Assembly: GCF_900156505.1 (NCBI RefSeq)
Contig: NZ_FTPR01000001.1
Span: forward strand, 1,178,001 to 1,242,000
Source of the DNA: Yoonia rosea
Lineage (GTDB): Bacteria > Pseudomonadota > Alphaproteobacteria > Rhodobacterales > Rhodobacteraceae
DNA length: 64,000 nt
Reading direction: 5' to 3'
How positions within the stretch are numbered: the first letter of the stretch is position 1; each line of letters starts with the position of its first letter. Under the pieces are notes generated by a model. The model did not search any database. It worked only from the letters and a program-made list of their open reading frames with translations, and was not told where the DNA came from. Position numbers and translations under genes: made by a program. This document shows positions 47,809-56,073 of the stretch, one piece after another.

Positions 47809-48612
47809 TTGAGTGGAAAGCCGTTCTTGAAGTGGGCTGGAGGTAAGCGATGGTTAGTGGACCGAGAAGAGTTCAAGATCCCCTCGTACACCGGACGATA
47901 CATAGAACCCTTTTTAGGTGGGGGTGCAGTCTTCTTTTTTTTGCAACCGACAGCTTCGATACTTTCAGACATCAACCCAAAGCTCATCGAAACCTATCAA
48001 TCGATCCGAGATGATTGGAAGACGGTCTGGAGTATTCTGTCTGAACATCAGATTAAACATTGTTCAGAGTATTATTATCGTCAGCGGGGTTACCAGCCCG
48101 GCACCCCCGCTGAGAGAGCAGCACTCTTTCTTTACCTTAATCGATCGTGTTGGAATGGTCTCTATCGAGAAAACCTAAAGGGCCAATTCAACGTCCCCAT
48201 AGGGACAAAGACCAAGATCCTCATGGATGATGATGATTTCCAATGGACCTCTCAGCGCCTTGAGAAGTCAGAGATCAGTTGCTGTGACTTTGCCGACACC
48301 ATCAAGAAGTCCGAAGCCGGTGACTTTCTTTTTGTAGACCCGCCCTACACAACCGCTCACAACATGAATGGTTTCGTAAAATACAACCAAAACATCTTCA
48401 GCTGGGAAGATCAAATACGATTGCGGGACGAACTAGTTGCAGCAAGGAACAGGGGCGTACATATCGTTTCAACCAATGCAAATCATCAGAGTGTTCACGA
48501 TCTCTATCGAAATTGTGGCGAACTATACGAAGTGAGTAGAGCATCAGTAATCAGCGGAAAGAAAAAAGGCCGGTCCTCTACGGAGGAGTTATTGATTGTG
48601 TTAGAACCATAG
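47809..48612 (+). CDS. DNA adenine methyltransferase, D12 (Dam-like) class
   Basis: 267 aa from a TTG start supported by GAGGAG 8 bp upstream. Motif X FLKWAGGK is at residues 6-13, the SAM-binding motif I EPFLGGGAVF near 34-42, and the catalytic motif IV DPPY at Asp177-Tyr180. This order is that of alpha-class Dam/D12 enzymes, which methylate adenine N6. The target site cannot be read. No restriction endonuclease gene of the usual kind is adjacent; instead a membrane protein gene follows after 15 bp and a DGQHR gene after that, so the three look like one operon. Bases are visibly richer in A+T than in the neighbouring chromosome. Confidence 0.92.
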   Translation: MSGKPFLKWAGGKRWLVDREEFKIPSYTGRYIEPFLGGGAVFFFLQPTASILSDINPKLIETYQSIRDDWKTVWSILSEHQIKHCSEYYYRQRGYQPGTPAERAALFLYLNRSCWNGLYRENLKGQFNVPIGTKTKILMDDDDFQWTSQRLEKSEISCCDFADTIKKSEAGDFLFVDPPYTTAHNMNGFVKYNQNIFSWEDQIRLRDELVAARNRGVHIVSTNANHQSVHDLYRNCGELYEVSRASVISGKKKGRSSTEELLIVLEP

Positions 48613-48627
48613 CGAGATCAGTATACT

Positions 48628-49239
48628 ATGACGAAACTACTACACTACGTGCGCAAGGTGCCACTATTTGGCCAACTTTTTGAAGTCAGTGGGAAATCGT
48701 TTAGATCCGCACTGTCAGAGATTTTCATTTCGACAATATTTTCGACTCTACCCATTTGGTTTTTTCCGCTCTTAGCTTCAATATTTATAGCAAATAGCCC
48801 AAGCTTGATGCGTAATATCCTTACGTCGGTGGACCAAGGTGACTTGTTTATTTATTCATCGGCTCTTGTTGGTCCGTTAATATTTGCAATCACTAAAAAC
48901 TACGCTGAGTGGGGTAGTGATAATCCAAGCGCAAATGCGTCACAACTCGGAAAGCTGACTTTTGAGTTTCCATACGGAACTTGGTTCTTCCTGATCGCCA
49001 TCGCAATTTGCATGATAGCTGCAGTCTGCTTTGGCTTGATGCGCTTTTCAAGTATGGGGCTAATAGCTGCCCAGTTTCAGATGGACAATTTTCTTTGGGT
49101 ATCTTGTGGGATGTATTTATTCGCTTTGTTGTGCCTATTTACGGTTTCAATCTACAGGAACGAACTTCAAGACTTCTCGGCGAACGCGAACGAAGACACC
49201 CAAAACTTTGTAGATCAATGGAATTCACGAAATGGATGA
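48628..49239 (+). CDS. Four-helix membrane protein of unknown function in the methyltransferase cassette
   Basis: 203 aa. Hydrophobic segments lie at about residues 33-55, 71-90, 115-138 and 150-170, with an acidic soluble tail of ~30 residues (NELQDFSANANEDTQNFVDQ). The N terminus is basic, so it is probably inserted in the inner membrane with both ends inside. I recognise no family. It starts 15 bp after the methyltransferase stop, and its last 8 bp overlap the DGQHR gene, so all three should be made together. Membrane proteins in such cassettes often carry out the toxic step in anti-phage systems; that role here is speculation. Low-GC codons. Confidence 0.75.
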   Translation: MTKLLHYVRKVPLFGQLFEVSGKSFRSALSEIFISTIFSTLPIWFFPLLASIFIANSPSLMRNILTSVDQGDLFIYSSALVGPLIFAITKNYAEWGSDNPSANASQLGKLTFEFPYGTWFFLIAIAICMIAAVCFGLMRFSSMGLIAAQFQMDNFLWVSCGMYLFALLCLFTVSIYRNELQDFSANANEDTQNFVDQWNSRNG

Positions 49240-50419
49240 TCTTCCGCAAGACGACTCAGTGATTAGTTTGACCTTTGATTGCTTGAGAGCCGAACAGCCC
49301 ATCGGCGATGTATTCATTTGCTCCGTGCCGCATGAAAAACTTCGAAAAATCACCTATTTTGATGTTCGTCGTGTACTGCAAGACGAACGCGACGTTGAGA
49401 GGTACTTAGGAATTCAAAGACCTCTTGACGATAGACGAGTAAAGAAAATTGAGGACTACGTGAATTTCTTTGACGCATCTTTCCCTACGGGCATAATCGT
49501 GGCCGTAGATGAAGACTATGCTTCATACGATGAGAAAAGCCGGACACTAACCGTGTCGAACACCAAGCACCATGAGCAAACTCCGAGCATAAATATAAGC
49601 AACATCGCTCGCGTGATTGACGGTCAACATAGGATAGCGGGACTAGCTAACTACAAGGGAAAGAAATTTGATCTGCCCGTAATCTTTTTCGTTGGGTCTG
49701 ATATTTCAGATCAAGCTCATATCTTCTCGACCGTAAACCTCGAACAAACTAAGGTTCACAAGAACTTGGTTTATGATCTCTACTCACTCGCCCGATCACG
49801 CAGTCCGCAGAAGACCTGTCATCAAATCGCAGTAGCCCTAGATCAAGACGAAGACGGGCCTCTATATGGCAGAATTAAGAGGCTAGGCGGGGCAACAATT
49901 GGTCGCGACTTTGAGCCAATCTCGCAAGCTACTTTTGTAGAGTCGTTGATGAGGTATATCTCGCTCAACCCCAAGAATGATCGCGACAAGCTCCTAAGGA
50001 ATGAGAAGATTCCGTTGATTGATGGTAATGAGTTAAGGAAGACGCCCCTTCGGAATTTATTCATTCAGGAATCTGATTTAAAGATTGCAGAGGCAATTCA
50101 TTCATTGTTCGCAGCGGTGCGTGATAGATGGCCCGATGCTTGGAACGATGAAAGCCGAGAGGGCCTCATGCTCAACCGCACAAACGGCTTTAGAGCGATA
50201 ATGAGGCTATACTCGGTGCTTTACGAGAAACACGGCTTACCGGGCGGTGTCGTGCCAAAAGCATTCATCGATAATTACTTAAATGAAATTAAGTTGGACG
50301 ATCAGGATTTCGATACTAAACACTTTATACCGGGGTCGGGGGGAGAAGGAAGACTGTTCAGGGTTCTGTCAAAGGAAGAAACGTTAGAAGAGCAGAAGGC
50401 GAAGCTTGATCAGAACTGA
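49232..50419 (+). CDS. DGQHR-domain protein (DndB/DpdB-like)
   Basis: 395 aa. The signature IDGQHRIAGLANYKGK places Asp130-Gly-Gln-His-Arg134 in a ParB/Srx-like fold, as in DndB of phosphorothioate systems and DpdB of the 7-deazaguanine DNA system. Other family features are VERYLGIQRPLDDRRVKKIE upstream and VIFFVGSDISDQAHIFSTVN downstream, where a sulfiredoxin-like strand is expected. The start overlaps the membrane-protein gene by 8 bp. No dndA, C, D, E or dpd gene is near, so this is an orphan DGQHR protein paired with a Dam-like enzyme and a membrane protein. The pairing suggests DNA-modification-linked regulation or defence (inference). Confidence 0.85.
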   Translation: MDDLPQDDSVISLTFDCLRAEQPIGDVFICSVPHEKLRKITYFDVRRVLQDERDVERYLGIQRPLDDRRVKKIEDYVNFFDASFPTGIIVAVDEDYASYDEKSRTLTVSNTKHHEQTPSINISNIARVIDGQHRIAGLANYKGKKFDLPVIFFVGSDISDQAHIFSTVNLEQTKVHKNLVYDLYSLARSRSPQKTCHQIAVALDQDEDGPLYGRIKRLGGATIGRDFEPISQATFVESLMRYISLNPKNDRDKLLRNEKIPLIDGNELRKTPLRNLFIQESDLKIAEAIHSLFAAVRDRWPDAWNDESREGLMLNRTNGFRAIMRLYSVLYEKHGLPGGVVPKAFIDNYLNEIKLDDQDFDTKHFIPGSGGEGRLFRVLSKEETLEEQKAKLDQN

Positions 50420-50833
50420 TTACCTCATACGTTCGATTAGGGTACCGCCATTATCCTAAGCTTCCACGAAAGTTCTGCTGGTTTTGGGTTTTTGGCTCCA
50501 GTTCTACAACAGTACTGAGAAATGCCCGAAAAATCTGTTCGGTCTATAATACGTGAGCCTTCCGCCAACACCCCCCTTGGGGTGCCTGCAGTCCTCAACG
50601 CAAACCCATGCCGACCCGGGGCCACCCCACAACACCTCCCTCCCCCTACATTCTGCCCTCGTGAGTCCCGCGTTTGGTCGCTGCCCACCTGCCCTACCCG
50701 AGGAACACTCAAGGCATTCTCAGGGGCATATTGTACCGTTCACCATCCCATTGTAACATTCACATCCATCGTTGACATATGCAACGGCAGTCCTTAGGTA
50801 CACTTCAAGCTGCACTGAGGGAGGCCTCCACTC
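50420..50833. other. Spacer before the serine recombinase
   Basis: 414 bp without a credible gene. TATAAT at 50545-50550 lacks a good -35. TTGACA at 50772-50777 is a perfect -35 but has only a weak -10 seventeen bases on. GTACACTTCAAG at 50798-50809 belongs to the recurring element motif. gggaggcc just before the start codon is the recombinase ribosome binding site. Confidence 0.4.
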
Positions 50834-51493
50834 ATGAAAAACTACGTTACCTATCGCCGTGTATCGACCAAGGACCAAGGCAAGTCAGGCTTAGGCCTAG
50901 CAGCGCAGGACCGAGACATCGGGTTGTATCTGGAGGGTTACTCTGACCAACCCTACGAGATCGCGGGGTCCTTCACCGACATCGCGTCGGGTACATCTGA
51001 TGATCGACCGGAGTTGACCAAGGCAATCGCTCTTGCAAAGCAGGTTGGCGCTGAGTTGCTGGTTGCTAAGCTGGACCGCCTGTCACGCAAGGTGTCGTAC
51101 ATATCAACGCTGATGGACGATAAGAAGCTGGCCTTGCGGGTCGCCTCAATGCCTCAAGCTGACAAGTTCTCCTTGCACATCTATGCGGCCCTAGCAGAAC
51201 AGGAGCGTGAGTTCATTTCGATCAGGACCAAGGCTGCGTTGAAGGAAGCAAAGGCGAAAGGCGTGAAGCTGGGTGGCTTGAGAGACAAGACCATGAAGCG
51301 CAACGAGGCTGTACAGGCCAACGCCAAGTTGAGGGCTGAAAAGGTGTCAGGGTTGATCCTACCGCTCAGGAAGGCCGGTAAGAGTCTCAGGGACATCGCT
51401 GATGAGTTGAACAAGGCAGGTGTCCAGACTGCTCGTGGAGGCCAGTGGCAAGCGTCTCAGGTCAAGCGGACACTCGAAAGGTTGGCGTCATGA
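50834..51493 (+). CDS. Serine recombinase (resolvase/invertase family)
   Basis: 219 aa. Catalytic Ser11 is in YRRVSTKDQGKSG, with the conserved Arg in LDRLSRK and the E-helix start in EQEREFISIRTKAALKEAKA. The C-terminal ~50 residues form a helix-turn-helix (SLRDIADELNKAGVQTARGG), as in small resolvases. Its size is between a resolvase and an invertase. It is a second recombinase in the element and sits just left of the repeat array, which could hold its sites. Role could be dimer resolution, inversion or excision control; the sequence does not decide. Confidence 0.9.
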   Translation: MKNYVTYRRVSTKDQGKSGLGLAAQDRDIGLYLEGYSDQPYEIAGSFTDIASGTSDDRPELTKAIALAKQVGAELLVAKLDRLSRKVSYISTLMDDKKLALRVASMPQADKFSLHIYAALAEQEREFISIRTKAALKEAKAKGVKLGGLRDKTMKRNEAVQANAKLRAEKVSGLILPLRKAGKSLRDIADELNKAGVQTARGGQWQASQVKRTLERLAS

Positions 51494-51588
51494 GCCTCAT
51501 GGCAATCTTCCTGATCACCCTCGGTGCTATATGGTTTGGTATTTGGGCGCTCTGCACGTTGTACGATGCTGCTGTCTTCAATCGGTAG
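51490..51588 (+). CDS. Possible 32-residue single-helix membrane peptide
   Basis: The start overlaps the recombinase stop (ATGA). The peptide reads MSLMAIFLITLGAIWFGIWA and continues for 12 residues; it is nearly all hydrophobic up to residue 24. Translational coupling and the membrane-helix character make it more than a chance frame, but there is no homology argument. Confidence 0.45.
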   Translation: MSLMAIFLITLGAIWFGIWALCTLYDAAVFNR

Positions 51589-51737
51589 CTTGGGACACCT
51601 CCAGCCCACTCAAAGCCAACACTTACGACATCCTGAGACTTGCGATATCCTATGCAATATCAAGTGATTAGACAATTCACGGGGCAGTTCCCTATGTGTA
51701 CTTACAGTAACCCAGAGTACACTTAAGGAACCAAACG

Positions 51738-51908
51738 ATGACACTTTCAGAACAGACCACCGCCGACCTAGGCACCATGCTTGAGGCCACAGACCAGCGG
51801 CTGCACGAGATGACCTGTACACCCGAGGCGGTGAATACCTACAGCCCCGCTGAGGTGGCCGCCTTGTGGGACCTGAGGGATACTCTGGGTGCGATGCTTC
51901 CCGATTGA
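51738..51908 (+). CDS. Small acidic protein, 56 aa
   Basis: Starts MTLSEQTTADLGTMLEATDQ and ends ALWDLRDTLGAMLPD. It is acidic and probably helical. The ribosome binding site is aagga, 9 bp before the ATG, inside a copy of the recurring motif GTACACTTAAGG (51717-51728). I know no family for it; a small regulator or an antirepressor-like peptide would fit the size but is a guess. It is the only credible gene between the recombinase's coupled peptide and the repeat array. Confidence 0.55.
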   Translation: MTLSEQTTADLGTMLEATDQRLHEMTCTPEAVNTYSPAEVAALWDLRDTLGAMLPD

Positions 51909-53025
51909 TCCTTGATCGTGTCCGTTGCTCTGTTCCTTCAAGTAGTGGGAAGGCAGTGGACGACAAAGGGTCGTGCATGCTGACCTATTATTGAACAACG
52001 GTGAATAGAGACCCCACCAGTATAACCAGAAACGAAATGACACTCAGGGATCAACACGTGAACATTGCATCTATATCCTCGACGCCGTGATCTTGAAGGT
52101 CCGTCGTCTCAACTCCTCAAAACTGTGGGAACTTAAGGAACAGCTATCATGAGAAACTAGCGGTCAACCGCCGGATCGTCCCAAATTATCCAATGAAATC
52201 AAGGAGGGTGTACCCGAGGCGCACCCCCTGTAAGCTGTTGATATCGTTGAGCAATAATTAGGGACCTCATATGTAAGAATACTCCTCCGGTTATATCTTA
52301 AGTGTAGGGAGAGGTGGCTATGAGTTACCTCGAGATGACCTCGTGATGAAGTGAAGGGTGCAGCCACCACCACCCACCCCTGACCAGCACTTTGAGGAGA
52401 CACCCTAAGTGTACCTCAACACCCTTGTTTATATGCAGGATCATTTAGGGCCCCCTATTAGAAGGAACCTCCCAAAGTTATACCTTAAGTGTAGAGCAGG
52501 GACGCTATGAGTTATCTCGATGTGTGGATCAAGTTAGATTGGCAAGTGTGATCGCCACCAGCAACCCTCCCAGCCAACACCTTTGATGAGATACTCAGAG
52601 TGTACCTCAGCACCCTTGTTTATAAGGCAGATCAATTAGAGACCCCACTAAGAAAGAAACTCCCTCCAGTGTACCTTAAGTGTAGAGCAGGGTGGCTATG
52701 AGCTATCTCGAGATGACCTTGAGTTGAAGTGAAAGGTGCAGGCACCGCCCCTACTCCTGATCAGCACTCGAGGTCTGAGGATTGAAGACCTCACCAGTAT
52801 AACACCAGAACAGTTTTCAGATGTGGTGACCACCATCCCGATCTCAGCCTAAGTGAATAGGGGCTACCTGTGAATGAAGGCAAACGTGATTGAAGGGTGA
52901 AGGTCTCCCCGTAGCTGCCCACCTCAAGTCCACCTCAAGTCCCTCGGTCTCCCTGACAGGTGCATCCACCCACCAGCCACATCCCATAACCCAACCCAAA
53001 CCCCAAGCCACAGGAGGCAGACCCG
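51909..53025. other. Gene-poor region carrying the repeat array
   Basis: About 1.1 kb with no open frame that looks like protein. Left part (51909-52200): isolated repeat-like fragments, such as GAGACCCCACCAGTATAACC at 52009-52028, which is closely matched near 52785, and a copy of the element motif at 52128-52138 with a four-codon frame after it. Middle: the tandem array described separately. Right part (52860-53005): proline-codon-like C-rich sequence that leads to the strong AGGAGG of the next gene. Confidence 0.5.
52201..52800 (+). repeat. Degenerate tandem repeats of about 190 bp, each with a tiny MSYL open frame
   Basis: CTTAAGTGTAG opens the units at 52297, 52484 and 52675 (spacings 187 and 191 bp). 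In each, 12-14 bases later, a Shine-Dalgarno-like purine run and ATG follow at 52320, 52507 and 52698. The frames read MSYLEMTS, MSYLDVWIKLDWQV and MSYLEMTLS, then stop. Each full unit ends with ACCTCA[A/G]CACCCTTGTTTATA (52413 and 52604), a hairpin-free A+T patch and a CT-rich run. A decayed partial unit precedes them (52201-52290), and the last unit is cut short near 52780. The role is unknown: leader peptides, small RNAs, element promoters or recombinase sites. Confidence 0.75.
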
Positions 53026-53988
53026 ATGCGCAAAGACTACATCCACCAAGCATACCGCCGCCCCTGCGCAAGCCTGTGGTGTCCACAATTAACGAACCGA
53101 TCTGACGGTCTCTGCGTCACCTGCTTTAATCGATACCATGCTCTCCGTATGCCGGTGGCTGGTTTCATCTCCTCCCTCGATCTACGGCACGTCGCCAACA
53201 TCATCATCAAAGAGCAAGGCTTCACGTACAGCGACCAGCAGGCTGCTCTCAGAGCCATCAGAGGCTCGAGGTATCCTACAGGACCTTGGGATGATCGACC
53301 GTCTTACAGGCTTACTCCGTTGCTACACGGCAAAGGCAAATTAGTTAAATTACCCCATCTCCTCGTGGGTCGCCGCCGCAATCCAAGCATCGAGAGCCTC
53401 GTCATGGCTTTGGTCCACTACCATCTCTGCGACCGCGTCATGGGCATTACCGGCTCGTATCGTTGGTTTTTGACAGGGGCCACGTATTACCAGCGCCGAG
53501 GAGTGTCTGCACCCAAAGGCTCCGAGGTGTTGACAGGTGGCGCTGGTCATACCGGCTACCTGCTTCATACCTCTGACTTCGTCTACATTGGCATGGAGGT
53601 GATCAAAGCGTGTTCCCAACTCGGGATCAACCCTCGATCACGCCAGTTATCCGACCGCATCACCCAGTTCTACCATGAGGGTCTCGCTGCAGGCACGTAC
53701 CACCGCCAGCTACTTTGCACTCCATGGGCTAGACGTACACAAGCCATGGGGGACCACCCGCTCAGCACCCGCATCCAGTTCAAGTACTCGCCTCACTGGG
53801 GCCATATCAGGCTCCCGACAGGATACCTCCAAGGTCCTGACAAACGCTACCCCCATGACCTAGACGAAACACCTCAAGACCGCGCCGAGGTCCTCCACCG
53901 ACACAAGGTCCACCTCGCCGCCAAAGCCGACATCTTCAAGGTCCAGACCTCCACCATCCAGCCACCAACCGACTGGCTGTTCCACTAA
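53026..53988 (+). CDS. Unrecognised protein with N-terminal cysteine cluster
   Basis: 320 aa behind a strong AGGAGG. An N-terminal zinc-like group of cysteines (CASLWCPQLTNRSDGLCVTC, residues 14-33) precedes a basic, aromatic-rich body (HYHLCDRVMGITGSYRWFL near 140; HWGHIRLPTGYLQGPDKRY near 265). I see no known motif. Around residues 75-110 the reading is less protein-like, while a second frame (stop near 53343) reads EARGILQDLGMIDRLTGLLR; a compensated frameshift or an old decay could explain this. First of a same-strand train that runs to 58546. Might bind DNA; unproven. Confidence 0.6.
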   Translation: MRKDYIHQAYRRPCASLWCPQLTNRSDGLCVTCFNRYHALRMPVAGFISSLDLRHVANIIIKEQGFTYSDQQAALRAIRGSRYPTGPWDDRPSYRLTPLLHGKGKLVKLPHLLVGRRRNPSIESLVMALVHYHLCDRVMGITGSYRWFLTGATYYQRRGVSAPKGSEVLTGGAGHTGYLLHTSDFVYIGMEVIKACSQLGINPRSRQLSDRITQFYHEGLAAGTYHRQLLCTPWARRTQAMGDHPLSTRIQFKYSPHWGHIRLPTGYLQGPDKRYPHDLDETPQDRAEVLHRHKVHLAAKADIFKVQTSTIQPPTDWLFH

Positions 53989-54043
53989 ATCCCCGCCCTC
54001 TGAGGTTGGGAACTTTCACCCACACACACAGAGGAGGCAGATC

Positions 54044-54745
54044 ATGCCCATCACTCCCCGCGCACAGCGCACCTGTCTCTGCTGCAATGTGACCTTTGAG
54101 GGCACTCCAGCCGCAACTCGGTGCAAACCCTGCCGCGCTGCTGGCATCAAGGTCCCTGCCAAGGTCCGAGCCAAGCGTGACAACCGAAAGCCGCGCCGGA
54201 TGTGCCTCGAGTGCCGCAAACAATTCACGCTCGAGGATGACACCCACGTAAACTGCCCAAGCTGCGCCGAGATGCTCGGGGTCTTCCAGTATGAGATGAC
54301 CCCTGAGCAGCAGGCCGCGATGGTCGAAGCTGAGAACCTCCAGAAACACAAAGAGCGTCTCCAGAGACAGAACGAATGGCTGACACGCCGTGAGAACCGC
54401 CCGAAAGGCTACCCCCGAATGAACCAGAAGACTTCAACCACCCCGCTCGGTATCCTCTGGCTGGGCTTATGTGCCGCCGATGGCGCTGCTGGGTCGGTCA
54501 TGTACGCCGCCCACTCCGACGTCCCCTTCAGCGAAGAGGACAAGGCCACACTGATGCTCACGTTCTACCGGCTCCGCGCCAAAGGCTATCACCCGTCGGC
54601 ACTCGCCAAGCTGTGCCCCCGCGCCATTCTCCAGCAGGCTGCGCAGGATGCACTCCAAGACCTGCCCAAAGTGACAGCACCTGAACCGTACACCATGCAG
54701 GGATGGGGTGACATTGCCGCTCGTGCATCCCTCGGTCTGCAGTAA
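54044..54745 (+). CDS. Unrecognised protein with two zinc-ribbon motifs
   Basis: 233 aa. It has GAGGAGGCAGA before the ATG, the same ribosome binding site style as the gene before it. Two CxxC pairs at each end of the N-terminal third (CLCC with CKPC, residues 11-32; CLEC with CPSC, 54-75) form two zinc ribbons separated by a very basic stretch. A coiled Glu/Gln/Arg segment (~85-120) and a C-terminal globular part (GILWLGLCAADGAAG) follow. Nucleic-acid binding is plausible. Family unknown. Confidence 0.7.
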   Translation: MPITPRAQRTCLCCNVTFEGTPAATRCKPCRAAGIKVPAKVRAKRDNRKPRRMCLECRKQFTLEDDTHVNCPSCAEMLGVFQYEMTPEQQAAMVEAENLQKHKERLQRQNEWLTRRENRPKGYPRMNQKTSTTPLGILWLGLCAADGAAGSVMYAAHSDVPFSEEDKATLMLTFYRLRAKGYHPSALAKLCPRAILQQAAQDALQDLPKVTAPEPYTMQGWGDIAARASLGLQ

Positions 54746-54776
54746 TCCAATCAATCCAATCACAGAAAGACAGACC

Positions 54777-55520
54777 ATGACCACTCAAACAATTTCACAT
54801 AACCCCGATGGCTCAGCCTCAACATCCACAGGTGGTGGCCGTACCAATTCGTCCGTAGACGCACCCCAAGGTGAAGGCTATCACGTCCGATCCGGTATGC
54901 ATGGCCGCGTGACCAACGACCTATCCCAAGTCGCTGACACGGACCTGATCACCGTCCAAGGCATGGAGATCACCTATGCGATGGCCAAGGACATGGGTTT
55001 GATCAACCAGCACAAGCCAGACACAGGCCTGTCCGTGGGCAACGCCGTGCCACAGGAAGCACCCGAGGTGTCCATAGGTAACGAGACGGAGCACCAAGGA
55101 TACGATGCAACGGTCGCTGAGTTGAATGCTCAGGTCAATGCAGGTCAGTTGTCTGATCGTGAAGCCTCTGAGTACAGCACCGCGCTGGGACAGGTTGCAC
55201 TGGCAGGTCTCACAGTGACCGAGGTGACCGAAACACTCGATGGCCTCCGGGATGGCACGGTCAACCTGCAAGACCTCACCCAAGATCAGCGTGACATCGT
55301 GACCAACCTTGAGACAACCGTCCAGACAGCATCGACCCGATCAGCGATGTCTGAACTCGGTCAAGAAGGCTTCAACCGGATCGCTGAGATCGCCCGGGGC
55401 GACCTCGAGTTTAATGAGGTCCTGCGAGGCTACGCAACCATGCGGGCACTCGGGAAGGCTGACCATTCGTGGCCTGAGTTCCTCATCGAAGCCGAAAGCT
55501 GGTCACGAGGGGAACGCTAA
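54777..55520 (+). CDS. Unrecognised acidic protein, 247 aa
   Basis: The ATG at 54777 (MTTQTISHNPDGSASTSTGG) follows the upstream stop by 31 bp. An in-frame ATG at 54708 lies inside the previous gene and is not used. Residues ~1-45 are low complexity. ADTDLITVQGMEITYAMAKD lies near 53-72, then a helical, Glu/Asp/Gln-rich domain to the end (EVTETLDGLRDGTVNLQDL, SELGQEGFNRIAEIARGDLE). The long acidic helical build recalls scaffold-like or regulatory proteins of small phages, but there is no specific match that I can name. Confidence 0.65.
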   Translation: MTTQTISHNPDGSASTSTGGGRTNSSVDAPQGEGYHVRSGMHGRVTNDLSQVADTDLITVQGMEITYAMAKDMGLINQHKPDTGLSVGNAVPQEAPEVSIGNETEHQGYDATVAELNAQVNAGQLSDREASEYSTALGQVALAGLTVTEVTETLDGLRDGTVNLQDLTQDQRDIVTNLETTVQTASTRSAMSELGQEGFNRIAEIARGDLEFNEVLRGYATMRALGKADHSWPEFLIEAESWSRGER

Positions 55521-55740
55521 CCTCCGCCCACCCCCGATACCTGCAGCAGGAGACGTACCTGAGCAGGCCTAGAGGACACTCAGCGCAGCCTATGAAGACC
55601 CAGACCTCCCGATTGTGGTCGGTTGACGCGGCTAATCTTCAAGTGTGCCCTGAGTGTCCTCAACCAACAACCATCTACCCAGTCCTGTGCCAGAATAGTG
55701 CGCAGGGCCGGTGGCCGGTCCAGACATTGAGACCAACCGA

Positions 55741-56073
55741 ATGCACAACACCTTCAAGAACCAAGCTTGGGATACAGACATCGAGCTTGCCCTACTGTCC
55801 CTCAAGCGTCCCCAGATCGCAGACCATGACTACTGGTTCGCCACCGTCGATATCATTGATGCAGGTTACGACCCCGCCACCAAACAACCCATCACCATTG
55901 AAGCCCTCGAGGCGTGGGTATCCAGATGTAAGACAAACCCACCCGAGGAGGGCACCCCCGATGACACCCAAAGTTCACCGCGCCGCCGCGTTGCTCCGCA
56001 CAGAGTTGTTCCCAACGATGTACCGGGAGACCACAAACAAGATCGTCTTGGCGTACACCAGCCACGTACCTGA
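55741..56073 (+). CDS. Unrecognised 110-aa frame overlapping the amidase-like gene
   Basis: Starts MHNTFKNQAWDTDIELALLS and reads as ordinary protein for about 75 residues (YWFATVDIIDAGYDPATKQP, then ITIEALEAWVSRC). Its last ~37 codons lie over the next gene's start and look like a shadow (Arg/Pro/His-rich). A second frame from 55592 (CPECPQP near its start) ends its protein-like part where this one begins and is in the same frame as the amidase-like gene. Possibly broken or frameshifted copies of a single gene. Confidence 0.5.
   Translation: MHNTFKNQAWDTDIELALLSLKRPQIADHDYWFATVDIIDAGYDPATKQPITIEALEAWVSRCKTNPPEEGTPDDTQSSPRRRVAPHRVVPNDVPGDHKQDRLGVHQPRT

Noticed and set aside
47809..50419. Classical restriction-modification system
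   Set aside because: Neither partner resembles an endonuclease; the DGQHR and membrane proteins lack PD-(D/E)xK, HNH or GIY-YIG motifs that I can see.
49232..50419. Complete phosphorothioate (dnd) or 7-deazaguanine (dpd) system
   Set aside because: Only the DGQHR gene is present; no cysteine desulfurase, DndC-E or Tgt-like gene occurs in the element.
52201..52800. CRISPR array or simple satellite repeat
   Set aside because: Unit length near 190 bp, strong divergence between units and mini-frames inside do not fit a CRISPR repeat-spacer pattern; no cas gene is near.
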